Notes: generated by a model not told the origin, from the letters alone. 64,000 nucleotides of DNA from Choristoneura fumiferana (GCF_025370935.1 NC_133479.1:668809-732808); one strand, 5' to 3'. Positions 52,335-64,000 are shown, counted from the first letter of the stretch. A program made the numbers and translations.

Positions 52335-52495
52335 CAATAGAAACACATCATTTACCTCGCCTCGCTCCGCTCAGCTGTTTCCACCAGAGATGTGCTGTGC
52401 GAGGATAGGTAGGTAATTGAAGCGTTTCTATTTTTTCATGAAAAACACATTCCTCGTAACACATCCTCGCACATCTTTGGTGGAAATACAGCCTA
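52335..52495 (+). repeat. Dispersed repeat R-d (CACATCTCTGGTGGAAA)
   Basis: 'ctcgcctcgctccgctcagctg', 'tttccaccagagatgtgctgtgcgagg', 'attgaagcgtttctatttttt' and a second inverted CACATCTTTGGTGGAAATAC. The inverse relative is 62435-62530, with fragments at 23520-23560 and 25895-25960. Probably a degraded MITE. Confidence 0.55.
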
Positions 52496-53399
52496 AACAA
52501 TAGGGAATATGCATAGAACACGAATTTTCTCTTAGAAAATTCTACGTGATATTAAAATGGAAACGTCAAATTATTAATATCTGGTGAAAAATAAGGAAGA
52601 TACGAGCGAAAGAGTTTGCATTCTATCTCTTTCTAGAATAATTGTATTTAGTACGCACTTGTTTGTTTGTTGGTTTGTTAATACTGTTTATTGTACAAAA
52701 ATGAAAAATAAAAAGGTGGACTTATATGGTCGCCGCAGCATATGACATCATATAGTCCATGACGGATCTCTCTGCTTAATTGAGAATTTAAAACATCATA
52801 TCTTCATTGTCTTTTTAGATATTTGAAAAAATTCCTTCGGAACTCAGTTTGTAAAAAAAAGGTAATAAAGCCAACTATCACCACCACCACACTATGCTGA
52901 CGCATTTAGAACTCAACCAGAGTTCATGATCAGAACCTTTCACCAAACGCTCGGTTCGGTTTCGGTCGGTTCGGTTAGCTTGTGTTGCTCTGATGATGAA
53001 CCTACGATTCTCTGCTCGAGAGCCCATAGGTCAAACCAATAAGCTTCCACAGCCTATGAAACATATAATATTAAGCCAAGTCTGTAGTACTAGAGGTTGT
53101 CTCTAGCAAGCAATCAAATGGTGCTCAGGATAATATCGGGGATTATTTCTACACAACTGCTTGTAACTGTCCTCGAGATTGCCAAATATTACTGATATGT
53201 GTTAGCATTAAGTTAGCTATGATGATGGATTAGTTTTTCTTTTACCTGTATATTATAGGAAAAGCGGCATATGCCAGTGGTTCTGAGGGAGGGTTTCGTT
53301 CCATGGAAAACTAAAAATAGAGTAGTTCTCTCTTCGATGGAAATTTCGGTAAATCTCTTCTACTGCTGAATACTTTTCTTTGATCTACACTAATAAGTA
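52496..53399 (-). other. Mostly unassigned; short LINE tail at 52670-52760
   Basis: 'taatactgtttattgtacaaaaatg' followed by 'ggtggacttatatgg' resembles the antisense family f tail. The remainder shows no gene. Confidence 0.35.
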
Positions 53400-53760
53400 G
53401 TATAAAGAATGAAGGTATAGTCACACGGATAGAGAAAGGGATGCTTGGATGGTTTGGGCATGTTGAGAGAATGAATGAAAACAGATTGACTAAGCAGATC
53501 TATAAGACGAGCGTGAATGGGAACGTTGGGAGAGGAAGGCCTAGACGAACGTACCACGATCAAACCGGGGACGTTCTGAAGAAAGGTCGGGTCAGGAGTA
53601 CTCTAAACCGACGTGCATGCATGAAAAGATGGATGAATGTAGAGGAAGCGAGAGTTGTATGCCAGAATCATAGCAAGTGGAAGGATGTAGTCTCTGCCTA
53701 CCCCGTTGGGAAAGAGGCGTGATTTTATGTATGTGTGTATGTATGTATGTAGTATAAAGA
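53400..53760 (+). pseudogene. LINE ORF2 C-terminus, sense, with (GTAT)n tail
   Basis: The open frame 53441-53722 (93 residues) reads MLGWFGHVERMNENRLTKQI, then GRGRPRRTYHDQ and a stop at 53720-53722. The 3' UTR ends in GTATGTATGTATGT. WFGHVxRM...GRGRPRxxW is the well-known C-terminal tail of several LINE clades. 5'-truncated, but this tail has no internal stop. Confidence 0.75.
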
Positions 53761-54010
53761 AGAACGATTTGTATTTTTGTATGTTTGTAACGAACTCAAA
53801 AACAACTGGATTGATTTCTAAAATTCCTTCACTTCACTTCCTGAGTCATCATCATCATAATCATTATAGTTCTAAACTAAAACCGAACACAGCACGGACA
53901 GTAACAGGGACAAACTAATTTTTAGAAATTCCTATGGAAAATATAGTAAAATATCAGAATTTTAATTCGTATACCAGATGACGCGTGCGATGCGTCAGGC
54001 AAAGCCTAGT
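53761..54010 (+). mobile_element. Helitron-like fragment
   Basis: 'gtttgtaacgaactcaaaaacaactggattg' in the middle and 'gacgcgtgcgatgcgtcaggcaaagcctagt' at the end. CCTAG then T is the Helitron-type 3' end, preceded by a possible GACGC/GCGTC hairpin. The 5' end was not found. Confidence 0.4.
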
Positions 54011-55051
54011 TACAATATCTAGTATACCTGTCTCGTATATCACGGTGCGCGATCTTGCGCAGTGCAATAGAGTCTTGTCAAGCCTGTAATTGAGGAGCGT
54101 GCAATTGTTACTTGCAGACGTCTTCGAATTAATTACGCATCCATTACGGGCTGGGGCGGCGACAGTGATCTTCGGCGCGCTTTCTAAGCACCCGAAGTAG
54201 TAAGACGAATACAAATGTCATGTGAACTAAAATTATCTGTCTTCATTTTTTTTTGTTTAATAGGGCATATTAGGCAAAGCTCTGCGCAGGGGGCGACACT
54301 AGCAGGAACCGTAAAGAAACCTTCATGACAACGTCAGTTCTCTTTATATTTTGTCGCTATGACGGATCATGACCAAAGAGTATCTAAGAGTAGTTAAGAA
54401 GGCACTGAATATTGTAATAAGATAACATAAGTAAATAAACAGATAAATAAGTGGTATAATATGATTTAAAATTTTCATAGTAAATTAACATTAAATAAAG
54501 CAAATAAGAAGTAAACAAGGCCAGGCAATAACCATATACCTACAATAATAATAACTAAGCAATATAGATATAAGTAGCATGTAGCATGGAAACATATGTG
54601 AACATTATATTTTAATTATAGATGAGGGCTCGCCCGCCTTTTGCACTCCTTAGTTATAAAATCTTAAATATATTATTAATACCTACCTATAGAAATCATG
54701 ACATATTTATGAAATTATTAGTAACAAAATAAATCGATACATCGATAGTAGCGGTAGTTTTATTTGCAAAAATTTAATTGAAATAATATGATATTACGGC
54801 ATCCTACGGACATTTAAGATACTCAAAAACATAAAACCATAACCATATAGTATGTGCTAGTGCTGCACTCTGACGGGAAAAAATTGCAGTAATATTCCCT
54901 ATGGATAAAAGAAAATTCCGTGCTATATGGCTCTCTCTCTCTCTTCAAGTGCCTCTCCAACTAGTGAAGGTTGGTAGTCAGCTCCGTATATCTAATTCGG
55001 TATTTTGCCAGTCTAAAAAGCTCTGCGCTCTTAACTCCCGTCCATTCCCTA
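54011..55051. other. Unassigned stretch
   Basis: A GC-richer patch at 54040-54190 has an 86-codon minus ORF without motifs. The rest is AT-rich with a short CT repeat at 54932-54944. Confidence 0.3.
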
Positions 55052-55232
55052 TGCGGTGAAGGAAAACATCGTGAGGAAACCTGCACAAACCTGCGAAGCA
55101 ATTCAATGGTGCGTGTGAAGTTCCCAATCCGCACTGGGCCCGCGTGGGAACTATGGCCCAAGCCCTCTTGTTCTGAGAGGAGGCCTGTGCCCAGCAGTGG
55201 GACGTATATAGGCTGGGATGATGATGATGATG
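55052..55232 (+). mobile_element. SINE-B, 5'-truncated copy
   Basis: Starts within the body (TGCGGTGAAGGAAAACATCG) and ends GGCTGGGATGATGATGATGA. The bases kept are very close to 30319-30619. Confidence 0.9.
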
Positions 55233-55242
55233 ATTCCCGATG

Positions 55243-55345
55243 TCAATTATTCCCGGCTATATGCCCATTGCCACTTCAACGAGCTAATCCGCTGAGCTAT
55301 GTCGGTGACGCTCGTTCTTCTACGCTTTCCTCAAGTGCTGGTCAA
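55243..55345 (-). mobile_element. LINE 3' end fragment, antisense (family k)
   Basis: 'gcccattgccacttcaacgag' and GAGCTATGTCGGTGACGCTC, shared with 61108-61155 and 32880-32915. Confidence 0.45.
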
Positions 55346-55654
55346 ATAATATTGTTTGGAGTTGAATAGCAATTTCTTAATGGACTTAGAAGAGCTAGTT
55401 ATGACCAGTGGACATCCGCTTAGCTGTATCACTATCAGGGTCAATATAAAGAAAACGTTACGTGGTTAAAAATAGATTAGGTAGAGTCGTATCAGTTTCC
55501 CCAAATAAGGCACTTAAAATCCGAGAAATCGTTAGTCATCGGACTGATGTCATGGTGCTTAATATAAACTTGAGGAAGGCTATATATGTAAATACACCTA
55601 AGACTTCCGTTTTATTTTAATTTAAAGCGAAAAACTAAAAATATATTGCTGTAT
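55346..55654. other. Unassigned stretch
   Basis: No gene. Confidence 0.3.
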
Positions 55655-55925
55655 CTTTTTTTTTCGACTGGATGGCAAACGAGCAAGTGGGTCTCCTGAT
55701 GGTAAGAGATCACCACCGCCCATAAACATCTGCAACACCAGGGGTATTGCAGATGCGTTGTCAACCTAGAGGCCTAAGATAGGACACCTCAAGGGCCAGT
55801 AATTTCACCGGCTGTCTTACTCTCCACGCCGAAACTCACAACAAGCACTGCTGCTTCACGGCGGGATTAGCGAGCAAGATGGTGGTAGCAATCCGGGCGG
55901 ACCTTGCACAAGGTCCTACCACCTG
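55655..55925 (-). mobile_element. LINE ORF2 C-terminus and 3' UTR, antisense (family a)
   Basis: Inverse of 40745-41037, with 'cgactggatggcaaacgagcaagtgggtctcc' and 'gcgagcaagatggtggtagcaatccggg'. The minus frame keeps VGPCARSARIATTILLANPA. Confidence 0.7.
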
Positions 55926-56168
55926 CAAAGTCAAATCTTCAAGGTTGACAGACAAAAACTTTTTGGGATTCCGCAGTCGTATAATATACTGAGTGGCAAA
56001 AAATCTGGCCCTCAAATGTATGCAGTAACAGGTAATTTTGTATGTATTGTGGGCCAAATTTTGTGCCGCTGTATATTTGAACAAGAGGGTAAATGAAGCC
56101 TTAAAACATTAATTCTAAACATGACTTACAAAAACACTTGATTTAAGCTGTAAAATATGAATAGATTA
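55926..56168. other. Unassigned stretch
   Basis: No gene or repeat recognised. Confidence 0.3.
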
Positions 56169-56179
56169 AATGAAAAATT

Positions 56180-56467
56180 AGTGGTTTAACCTATCGCCTC
56201 TCAAGCTGAGGGTCGTGGGCTCAAACCCCGGCTCGCACCTCTGAGTTTTTCGAAATTCACGTGCGGAATTACATTTGAAATTTATCACGAACTTTGCGGA
56301 GAAGGAAAACATCGTGAGGAAAACTGCACAAACCTACGAAGCAATTCAATGGTGTGTGTGAAATTCCCAATCCGCACTGGGCCCGCGCGGGAACTATGGC
56401 CCAAGCCCTCTTGTTCTGAGAGGAGGCCTGTGCCCAGCAGTGGGACGTATATAGGCTGGGATGATGA
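56180..56467 (+). mobile_element. SINE-B, slightly 5'-truncated copy with target duplication
   Basis: Begins AGTGGTTTAACCTATCGCC and ends GGCTGGGATGATGA. The 11-bp duplication AATGAAAAATT at 56169-56179 and 56468-56478 defines the ends. Confidence 0.92.
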
Positions 56468-56478
56468 AATGAAAAATT

Positions 56479-57619
56479 TAATGCTGAAATAGATTTTTAG
56501 TTGCTTTTAAAACAAACCAGTAAGTAAGTAGTGGATTGAATCGGTAGTTTTAGCAAATGAAATCGCATTTTGACAGGTTAAAAAGTTCGTCGATTGATTG
56601 GTGGTGTCATCCTGTGTCATCAGTCATATCAAAAAGTTACAAAATAAAATAAGTATTTTTTTCAAATTTTGTTATTGAAAATAAAAATAATAATGACGAA
56701 GATAATGTACCTACAAGCTAAACAATAATTCAGTAGGTCTTAAGTACCAGTTATCACACCACACTCCTCATGAATGAAGAATATTGATCACATAAAAAAA
56801 TAAGATCGTTAGTAGATAATTTGACTACGTAACCCGATGATCTTTAAAAGCCATCTCAAAAGTGCCCTTTAAATATCAGATCTACAGAACCTCGAAAATC
56901 GCAAACAAACCGCGTCGTAGGTCCATTCAACAATCGATAGTAACAGTACTCTGGCGCATTCCATCTGCGCCTGGTACGGACTGGTACGGCCCGAGACACT
57001 ACTACACGTAAAACACCACCTTACACCCATACTTATAAAACCCAGTTCAGCTAACCACCGATTATTAATGTAACAAAGACAGAGCTGACATCTACAAGAA
57101 CGTAATTTCAACTTTAAATTTCGAACTCCACGGTTCCATTTCAATGGCGGCCATTGCTATGCACACATAGAAACAAAACAAGACGGAATTTGAATTTAAA
57201 GCGCTGTAGTTAAAGTTGATTCTCGAGTGGCTAGTTTAGAAGGTAAAATGTAAACATTCAACAAGTATAATGCGTGTTAGGCTTTGTGTGTGTTTGGTTT
57301 GTGCGCGAGAGACGTTGTGACTGATCGGCATAGTGAATGGTTGATTGATAGCGTAAGCCCTTTACCTACGATTTGATTACCGGGTCAAGCCTTCCATCCA
57401 TCAAATTTAGCATCAAAAGAAATCAAAGCCAATTGGAAGGTTGACATCGATTTCTATGGGAATCGGTACGATGGGTTATGTCGTGTTCTCATTAGTAAAA
57501 GGTGACGATAGAAAGTTTAACTGATCGTGTATTGAATCTATAGATATGTACATTCTTTATCAAAGGTAAAAAATAAACAAATATGTATAAGAAGTGACAT
57601 GTAAAGCCTAATAATATTA
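56479..57619. other. Unassigned stretch
   Basis: No repeat family or gene recognised. A 91-codon minus ORF (56869-57144) is Cys-containing but without a known motif. One of the longest plain stretches in the window. Confidence 0.3.
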
Positions 57620-57730
57620 TTTATTCAAAGTCAAGTCAAAATATCATTATTCAATTAAGGCTATAACAAGCACTTATGAATGTGAAGCAAATCTACCACC
57701 TATTATTACGAAAGAGGTACTACAAATCCT
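57620..57730 (-). mobile_element. LINE 3' UTR fragment, antisense (family h)
   Basis: GTCAAAATATCATTATTCAA and 'ggctataacaagcacttatgaatgtgaa', as in 21230-21350. Confidence 0.45.
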
Positions 57731-57734
57731 ATTA

Positions 57735-58073
57735 TCCTATTTAATGTTATAAATTGCGAAAGTTTTTGAGTGAGTGAGTATGTTTGTTACTTCTTCACAC
57801 TGAAACGGCTGGACGGATTTGGATGAAATTCGGCAAAAAGTTAGTTTTTAACCTGGATTAAAAACATAGAATAATTTTATCGCGATATTCCCACGGGATA
57901 AGGATAAAATTTTGAAATTTCAACCGCTGTGTTTAGAGTGAAATTTTGGACAGTTGTTCTTAACACAACCTCAATGAAGACCACGATATAAATTTTGAGA
58001 ATTCCCAGGGGAATTTCAATTGTAACTACCAGATCGAGCAGTTTACACGTGCGAAGCCGGGGATAAACTCTAT
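57735..58073 (+). mobile_element. Helitron-like element, shorter copy
   Basis: A|TC start, 'aatgttataaattgcgaaag', GGCTGGACGGATTTGGATGA, 'gggataaggataaaat' and the end GTGCGAAGCCGGGGATAAAC then CTAT in place of CTAG. Matches 5003-5546 with an internal deletion. Confidence 0.5.
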
Positions 58074-58204
58074 AATTCAATAAAGAGCCTATAGTATTAT
58101 AGCAATGAAAGCGAATTAAATTCATTGCGGAAATTTAAATCAAATACATAAAAGGTACACCTTATTATGACAGTAATTTATTATTATAGCTGCAAGTGTG
58201 GATT

Positions 58205-58300
58205 GGGAACTTCAAACATACCATTTAATCCGCACTCGCTCTCAATTTGAGAGGAGGGCTATACCCTGCAATGGGACCATGATAGGTCGAGATAATAATG
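58205..58300 (+). mobile_element. SINE-B 3' remnant
   Basis: 'aatccgcactcgctctcaatttgagaggagggc' and GCAATGGGACCATGATAGG. Strongly diverged. Confidence 0.5.
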
Positions 58301-58320
58301 ATGCTATGTACACCTTTTTT

Positions 58321-58735
58321 AGGGTTCCATACCTCAAAAGGAAAAAAGGAACCCTTATAGGATCACTTTGTCGTCCGTCCGTCCGACTGTCAAGACCCTT
58401 TTTCTCAGGAGCGCGTGGAGGTATCAAGCTGATATTTATATTAAATACTCAAGTTTACTGTTCCTTAGAGCTGTGAAAAAATCAAACTTCTAAGCCAACG
58501 CAATCAAAAGATACAGCCGCTTATGCTGCAAATTTTCGACACTCGCAAGGGAATCAAAACCTACAGGGTACTTCCCGTGAACTCAGACTCTTGAAATTTG
58601 GTACAAAGCAACGTATTATAGCACAGATAATGGGAAAATTGCGAAAAGCATAAATTTTTAGTTTCACCATATAATAAAAATATTTGTACGAAACCCTCGG
58701 TGCGCGAGTCCGCCTCGCACTTGGCCGGCTTTTTT
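58321..58735 (+). repeat. Dispersed repeat R-a
   Basis: AGGGTTCCATACCTCAAAAG at the left and 'cgcctcgcacttggccggc' at the right. Inverse of 5781-6328, with about 130 bp less. Confidence 0.7.
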
Positions 58736-60055
58736 TTAACACAAACATTGTTTATCTTGCGTCTAACATTGGTCATAAACATATCTTCCAACCTTGTTCA
58801 AAGTAAAGCAGTATTGTTTAAAATACATTATAAGATTTATAAGTTTCCACGTAAGAAAAACACTTAGTAATATTTCAAAGTATTCACATAGAACGTGATT
58901 AATGAACTAATTAGTATTGGAAATTGCCTCGTAAAGAGTTATAAATGTCCCCACTTATCATTTACGACGTACCTAGACCAAGGCAAGGAACAGGAAAAAT
59001 GCTAACCATGTGTCGCAAACGTGACATAATTGACAATTAAAGTGTATTTTAAAATGACAGTTGTATGAGTGTCTGGAATGACAAATATGTCATATTTTAC
59101 ATTGCGTCGATTGCCATTGGAAGTTTAGTGAAGCAATCTCTATCGCGTTTTAAACAAATAAATGACGGAGTTCTGAGGTAACAAACATAAAAAAAATACA
59201 ACCGAATTGATAACCTTCTCCTTTTAGTCGAAAAGACAAATATGGGATGAAAAAGTCTACCAGCAAGACCAATTATGTATTAATAATGAGGCTATCCTTA
59301 ATTAGAATCTGTTCGTGTGTTGTTGGTGGAATAAGATTCTTCCATTTTGCAAATTCAACAATTTTTAGCATCATCATCCCAGCCTATATACTTCCCACAG
59401 CTGGGCATAGCATGGAAGTACAAATGATGGAGTAATATCTGATTATAAGCGTATGATTTAGGCGTTATTTTGGATTAAATAAGAGCTGAAAAACAAGGAA
59501 AGTACAAGTACGAAGGTACGAGTACAAACGAAATAATTATAACGAACTTTATTATAAAACGAAAGAAACAAGACCGAGGTATACCAAAATAATTATCACC
59601 GCCTGGCAACAAAAGCAATGACTTTGTGCTATTTCCATTTATAACAAATATTGCTCTAAATAACAAGATGTTTCCATGAAGTTAATAATTTCTTACTTAC
59701 AAGCGTTTACATTGTTGTTCAAAAGAAGCGGAGGTTTATTGAAATCATTTTAATTTTGTCTCAACTTCTGTGTTATTAATTCAGTTAGCTACAACTTTAT
59801 ATCGGACATTTCATGGTAACATTTTCCATTCAATTCCGAAACTCTCTATTATTTTGTCACTAAAACAACCTGCCTGTACTAGCTTACATACATGTACTGA
59901 CATTAGTTAGGTACGTCAAGTTAACATAGTCACTTCAAGATCGTTTCAAAACAGTGATCAGTATGGAAATAACTAACAACTAAATTTCTTAAATAACCCT
60001 TAACCATTGAAGAAGATTTTCCGGAACGATAGAAACTAGTCGGACAGTTACAGAC
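58736..60055. other. Unassigned stretch
   Basis: No gene. A SINE-B tail fragment in reverse lies at about 59366-59410 ('atcatcatcccagcctatatac'). Confidence 0.3.
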
Positions 60056-60059
60056 TTAT

Positions 60060-60200
60060 AATACAATACAATAGAGACTCTTTATTGTACACCAGAAATA
60101 GTAAGCGATACAGAAAACAGGTACACAGAAATAAAATTACAAGGTAAGCAATAGGCGGCCTTATTGCGATCTCTTCCAGGCAACCTTTAAATTGTGATCG
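60060..60200 (-). mobile_element. LINE 3' UTR, antisense (family f-like)
   Basis: 'gagactctttattgtacacc' and 'ggcggccttattgcgatctcttccaggcaacc'. The polyadenylation signal complement is preserved. Confidence 0.45.
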
Positions 60201-60495
60201 TGAGTTAAACCATTAAATATCTGGTTTTGATTCAGTCAATCAAATAGAGTAGTAATTTTTCATTATCATTCTCGATAGTGCGTTTGTACTTCACGTTAAA
60301 GCTTCTAAACTGATATGTTACATTAGACACGTAGTTTATAAACTTTATTCATTGCCGTTGATCGAAGCGTGCGCATCGATCAAGGTAACGAGCGTATCGC
60401 GGCTCCAGCCACAGTGTTACCAATTTAGCGATTTCATAGTGCCAAATGGCAACTTTTACTTAAGTTCTAGCTGACATATTTAGTGAATTTATTTA
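60201..60495. other. Unassigned stretch
   Basis: No gene. GATCGA words recur at 60358-60384 without clear structure. Confidence 0.3.
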
Positions 60496-60504
60496 TCAAC
60501 TTTT

Positions 60505-60740
60505 ATGATTGGTTTTTGCAGTATTTTTGTATTTATTATTTCAACTCCAAATTTTATTACTTTTACGGTCATCCCGTAAAATCCACATCGAAAATACAAA
60601 CGGAAACATATAGATGCACAGCAAAACCAGGAAACGAAACTAGCGCTGGGAATCGAACCCAGGTCCTCAGCATTCCGTGCTGCATGCTATACCGCTACAG
60701 CACCACTGGACAGTAGTACAGGCACAAATTTCTCCTATTG
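60505..60740 (-). mobile_element. SINE-C copy with target duplication
   Basis: The minus-strand B box GGTTCGATTCC is at about 60650-60660 and the body GATGACCGTAAAAGTAA precedes the A-rich tail. The 9-bp duplication TCAACTTTT lies at 60496-60504 and 60741-60749. Confidence 0.9.
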
Positions 60741-60896
60741 TCAACTTTTGGAAAGGCCGCCACGCCATCAAGGAGAACAATAATTATTAAGAATTTCAGA
60801 CTGCCGCTTCCACCTGTCTGTAATTAATCAGCAATTGGTTTTTCCGTGTATTGGTTCGCTGTAATGCCGTGTAAACAAATGGAGTAATAAAGAAAT

Positions 60897-61160
60897 AAAT
60901 CATCATCAGCAGAAAGACGTCAAAAAAGGTCTCCCCCTAGAACGCCATAATGAACAACTCGCCACGCATCTACCGGTTACCCGCAATTCTCACGATGTCG
61001 TCAGTCCACCTGATGGAAACCCTGCCGACGTTTTACTTCCGGTTCGTCGCCACTCGAGGACTTTTCTCCCTCAACGGTTATCTGTTCTTCGAGCCATGTG
61101 GCCCGCCCATTGTGACTTCAACTTGAATATTCTTCGAGCTATGTCGGTGACTTTAACGTA
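60897..61160 (-). mobile_element. LINE 3' end, antisense (family k)
   Basis: 'catcatcagcagaaag', GGTCTCCCCCTAGAACG, 'cgatgtcgtcagtccacctg', 'cactcgaggacttttctccc' and 'gagctatgtcggtgac'. Runs into the ORF2 C-terminal region on the minus strand, decayed. Confidence 0.55.
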
Positions 61161-61660
61161 AATCTGTAATACCTTGAAGCTGTTAAATTCAATCAAAATA
61201 TTCAAGCTGTACTAATTATACTTCTCAGACTAAGAATGTGGAAACGAAGTGAATAAAAAACATTTTAACTGTCAAGTGACAAACAAACAGACACGGGTGT
61301 TCTAAGATATGCTTTTAGTACATTAGAAGCCAGCGTTAATAGCACCGTGTGTACGTGTTATTAACACATATTAGGGGACGAACGCAGTAAGGGGAATGCA
61401 GTAAAGTAACTTGGGAATAAATAAGGTTTTGTAGGGAGAGGCTACTATACAGGGAGTCTCTGACCATGACCTTGGAGCTTTATATCCAGGCAAAGAGTAG
61501 TATAATATACGGGGAAAAGAGAGCCCTCTCTCGTCTCATTCATGCAGACCGTTTTGAAGCGCCGTCTGCATTTCGTAACTAGTACCATTGATGTATATAT
61601 CCATCCATACGTATAGCTATTAATAGTCACAGGTATTCTTTTACTTTACTGGATTTGCTT
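61161..61660. other. Unassigned stretch
   Basis: No gene recognised. Confidence 0.3.
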
Positions 61661-61664
61661 CCCA

Positions 61665-61796
61665 GCTCAAACCACATAAAAACTAAAAACAGGGCTGCAA
61701 AGAGAAGTGAGACCGCTTGAATTCAGTCTTCTTAAGTTTAAACCAGCCTCAATTTTCCGTTTGCAGCACTGTCTTTACTTTTTATGTGGTCTGAGC
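61665..61796. mobile_element. Foldback MITE
   Basis: GCTCAAACCACATAAAAACT mirrors 'actttttatgtggtctgagc' and GGGCTGCAAA mirrors TTTGCAGCAC. About 37-bp arms. Confidence 0.6.
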
Positions 61797-62434
61797 ACTT
61801 GAGTTTCGATTGTAACGTAGCCATCTTGTTCCTTGTTGAGCGCGAATAGACGCCTGGCCTGACATAGAGGGTTGCTACACAAAAAATATTTGTAACGACT
61901 GAGCGGATACAATTATATGACTTTTATATTAGAAATTACAATACGATTGTCAATTTCGAAAATAAAGTTCATTTTTGCGGTAATTATCAACGACAAAATA
62001 TTTTTTAATAAATAAATTTTTGTGATCTCAAGCTTTCAGTGACATCTATCTGAAACAAACGACAACAATCTGTTTTATTTTAGGTTAGATAAAGGAGATG
62101 GCGGCGCTATCGACATGAATTAGTACGGTATAGGCGACTGTCCCCCCCCTGTATCCAGGGTTCGATTCTACTTGCTAACTGAGCTACTTTTGCCCTGTTA
62201 TTTTTTTTAAATAAGATTCATACAATTTAATGTATGCGATACAATACTAAATTGACGGCACATTAGAGATGTGAAATAAATGTCAAAAATTACTTCAAGG
62301 CGGGTACCAAGAGACAGCGATAACACCACCATCTCCGATTTGAGTAAATGATCTAAATTTAAGTTGATTAAAAATGTTACAAAACAAAAGTAGCTTAGAT
62401 GTACGAGGATGTGATGCGAAGAATGTTTTTTTCA
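61797..62434. other. Unassigned stretch
   Basis: 'ctgtatccagggttcgattctacttgctaactgagctac' at 62151-62190 resembles a decayed tRNA-like B box (GGTTCGATTC), without a supporting cloverleaf. Confidence 0.3.
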
Positions 62435-62530
62435 TGAACCAATAAAACGCTTCATTTCCCTAGCCTCGCACAGCATACCTCTGGTGGAAACAGCTGCTGA
62501 GCGGAGTGAGGCTATATAAAAACACTTCTT
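62435..62530 (-). repeat. Dispersed repeat R-d, reverse
   Basis: 'aaaacgcttcatttccctagcctcgcacagc', ACCTCTGGTGGAAACAGCTG and 'gagcggagtgaggc'. Confidence 0.55.
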
Positions 62531-62764
62531 CGCACGTCTCTGGTACAAACGGTGCCTTATCATGGTTTGTATGGAAAACATATCACCTTAAGCTACTGCC
62601 AGCCTGTGTTTGCACTGCGGTGTCATCGCAGCTTGACAAATTAATGGTACTAAGAGTCTAACACTCGATTTATGTGTGTTGTGTTTACCTACCTTTACAC
62701 AGCAACATACATAAGTACTAATGTCAAATAGCAATGTATACGAGTCATTAGCATCATAATTTCA

Positions 62765-62880
62765 GCCTATATACATCCGTAATGAGAGAGCTTTGACTGT
62801 AGTTCCCACGAGGACTCAATGCGGAGGGGGAACTTGACACACCTTGAATTACTTTGCAAGTGCAGGGAGGTAACTGTAAT
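62765..62880 (-). mobile_element. SINE-B fragment, reverse and diverged
   Basis: 'cagcctatatacatcc', 'gtagttcccacgaggactcaatgcgg' and 'cttgaattactttgcaagtgcagg' are complements of the SINE-B tail and body. Confidence 0.6.
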
Positions 62881-63004
62881 TTCGCGATAACGGGTACAGA
62901 AAGGTAGACGGTAATTTTTATTTTTACCTTCTACCTTTCTGTAATTAAGTGTAAGCAATGCGATGTCATGACTTTTTCTACGAAAAGGTTCCACAGTGGG
63001 TTAG

Positions 63005-63080
63005 TTGGTTCGAGTGTACATAGTGTGTTAAAGGAGGACTGTGTCCAGCAGTGGGATGTATGTAGGGTAGGATGAATCAG
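63005..63080 (+). mobile_element. SINE-B tail remnant
   Basis: 'aaaggaggactgtgtccagcagtgggatgtatgtagggtaggatgaa' matches the SINE-B end with substitutions. Confidence 0.5.
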
Positions 63081-64000
63081 TAAAAATAAAAACGCACAAT
63101 CCAAACTCACTTCAACCCCCTTAAAACAAAGTCCAAACGCGCCGCAAACATAACAATAGGTAATTGTATGCGCAAACTAAAACGTAAAAACAAACGAATT
63201 TGAATCCTACACCGTTCAAGTTAGTGTGGTCCCCGCCACCCATTGACATGTAAGGAGGTGAAGGCTCAAGTACCGTTGAGGTCAATGACCACGCGTGGGA
63301 ACTAATCTTTGTTGAACAAAACAGATGTGTGTAGAAAATATTATCAATAGAAATCATACGAATTGTCGACTAGCTTTCACCCTCATACGTGACGAATTGA
63401 AATTCGTGGTAAAGCTTCTTCATCTGTTGTATTGAATAACAAAACCCCAGCAACAACCATAGACAGAGAGAGACAGAAATCCACAATTGGGTAAAAAAAT
63501 ATTACACTATTCAGTACGTCAGTTGGTTCTCAGAAAATTACGAGAACAAATTCTGTTATCCGTTCATTTCGCAACTAACGTCGCAAACACTGAAAAAAAG
63601 GATTGCTGAACTAGTTTGGCTACTTGACGTTTAGCCAAAATTTACTAATTAAGAACCAAAATAATGCAAATATTGCAAAACCGGTTTTGTAAGACATCTT
63701 CCAACTTTTAGCTACTAGTAGCCCTTAGTTTTGTAGTAACTCAAGTTACGTTACAAGCAACAATTTTTTATGTTACTGTTAGCAAATCTTTTTTTTGTTC
63801 AGTGTAACTCTAAAACTGTAAATATTTCAGAATTTATTTCAGGGCCAATAATAATGTCGTAAATATAGAGGCTAACTTGAAAGTATTCCAAGTATTTTTA
63901 TCAAGACATGTTCAAACTTTTAACATGTCAAAACCATCAAATCATTATAACAAGTGATGTAATTTTATGACATAAACACCAAAATAAATGAAATTCTTAA
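63081..64000. other. Unassigned right edge
   Basis: No gene. TTCATTTCGCAACTAACGTC near 63563 and CTGTAAATATTTCAGAATTT near 63815 are pieces of the MITE family seen at 32998-33192. Confidence 0.35.

Noticed and set aside
56869..57144. Cys-containing 91-residue minus ORF
   Set aside because: No signal peptide, regular Cys spacing or family motif visible; base composition like its surroundings.

Overview
The window is repeat-dense nuclear DNA of an insect, most likely a moth or butterfly. The evidence is the mix of tRNA-headed SINEs, Helitron-like elements (A|TC start, CTAG|T end), foldback MITEs, non-LTR retrotransposon 3' ends and BEL/Pao elements, with the AT-rich, intron-like background usual for Lepidoptera. 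The species cannot be named from sequence alone. No bacterial-style operon, CRISPR array or rRNA is present. Every tRNA-like sequence I found is the head of a SINE.

Only one piece of a host gene is recognisable: at 2257-2376 (+) the terminal exon of a trypsin-like (S1) serine protease, with a clear 3' splice site but a frame disruption in the middle. The rest of that gene would lie to the left of the window.

Two BEL/Pao LTR retrotransposons dominate the coding content. BEL-1 (+, 7938 to at least 14470) has one uninterrupted 1775-residue gag-pol ORF with every expected catalytic motif and nearly identical LTRs. Its 3' LTR is cut by a 100-N scaffold gap. BEL-2 (-, 41458-48216) is complete, with 217/218-bp LTRs that differ by one base and a 5-bp target duplication. 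Its gag and pro-pol are in one frame but separated by a single UGA. That UGA sits in a classic readthrough context (UGA-CGG) and is followed, nine bases on, by a perfect 10-bp stem. A one-base deficit in an A run breaks the integrase C-terminus.

Region by region: 0.2-2.1 kb is a structure with ~180-bp inverted repeats holding nested repeats. 2.2-7.9 kb is the protease exon and its flank, a Helitron-like element and dispersed repeats. 7.9-14.5 kb is BEL-1. 14.6-41 kb is a mosaic of SINEs (three families), MITEs and LINE 3' ends, including a foldback SINE and a two-copy SINE block, each with its own target duplication. 41.4-48.2 kb is BEL-2. 48.2-64 kb is more mosaic, with a long CA/GC microsatellite and sparse, unassigned DNA between 56.5 and 60 kb.

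The elements interact as expected of parasites. One SINE family shares its 3' tail with a LINE, which probably mobilises it, and MITEs sit inside LINE remnants, a SINE and each other's neighbourhoods. LINE 3' ends are mostly antisense to the + strand, the strand of the protease exon.
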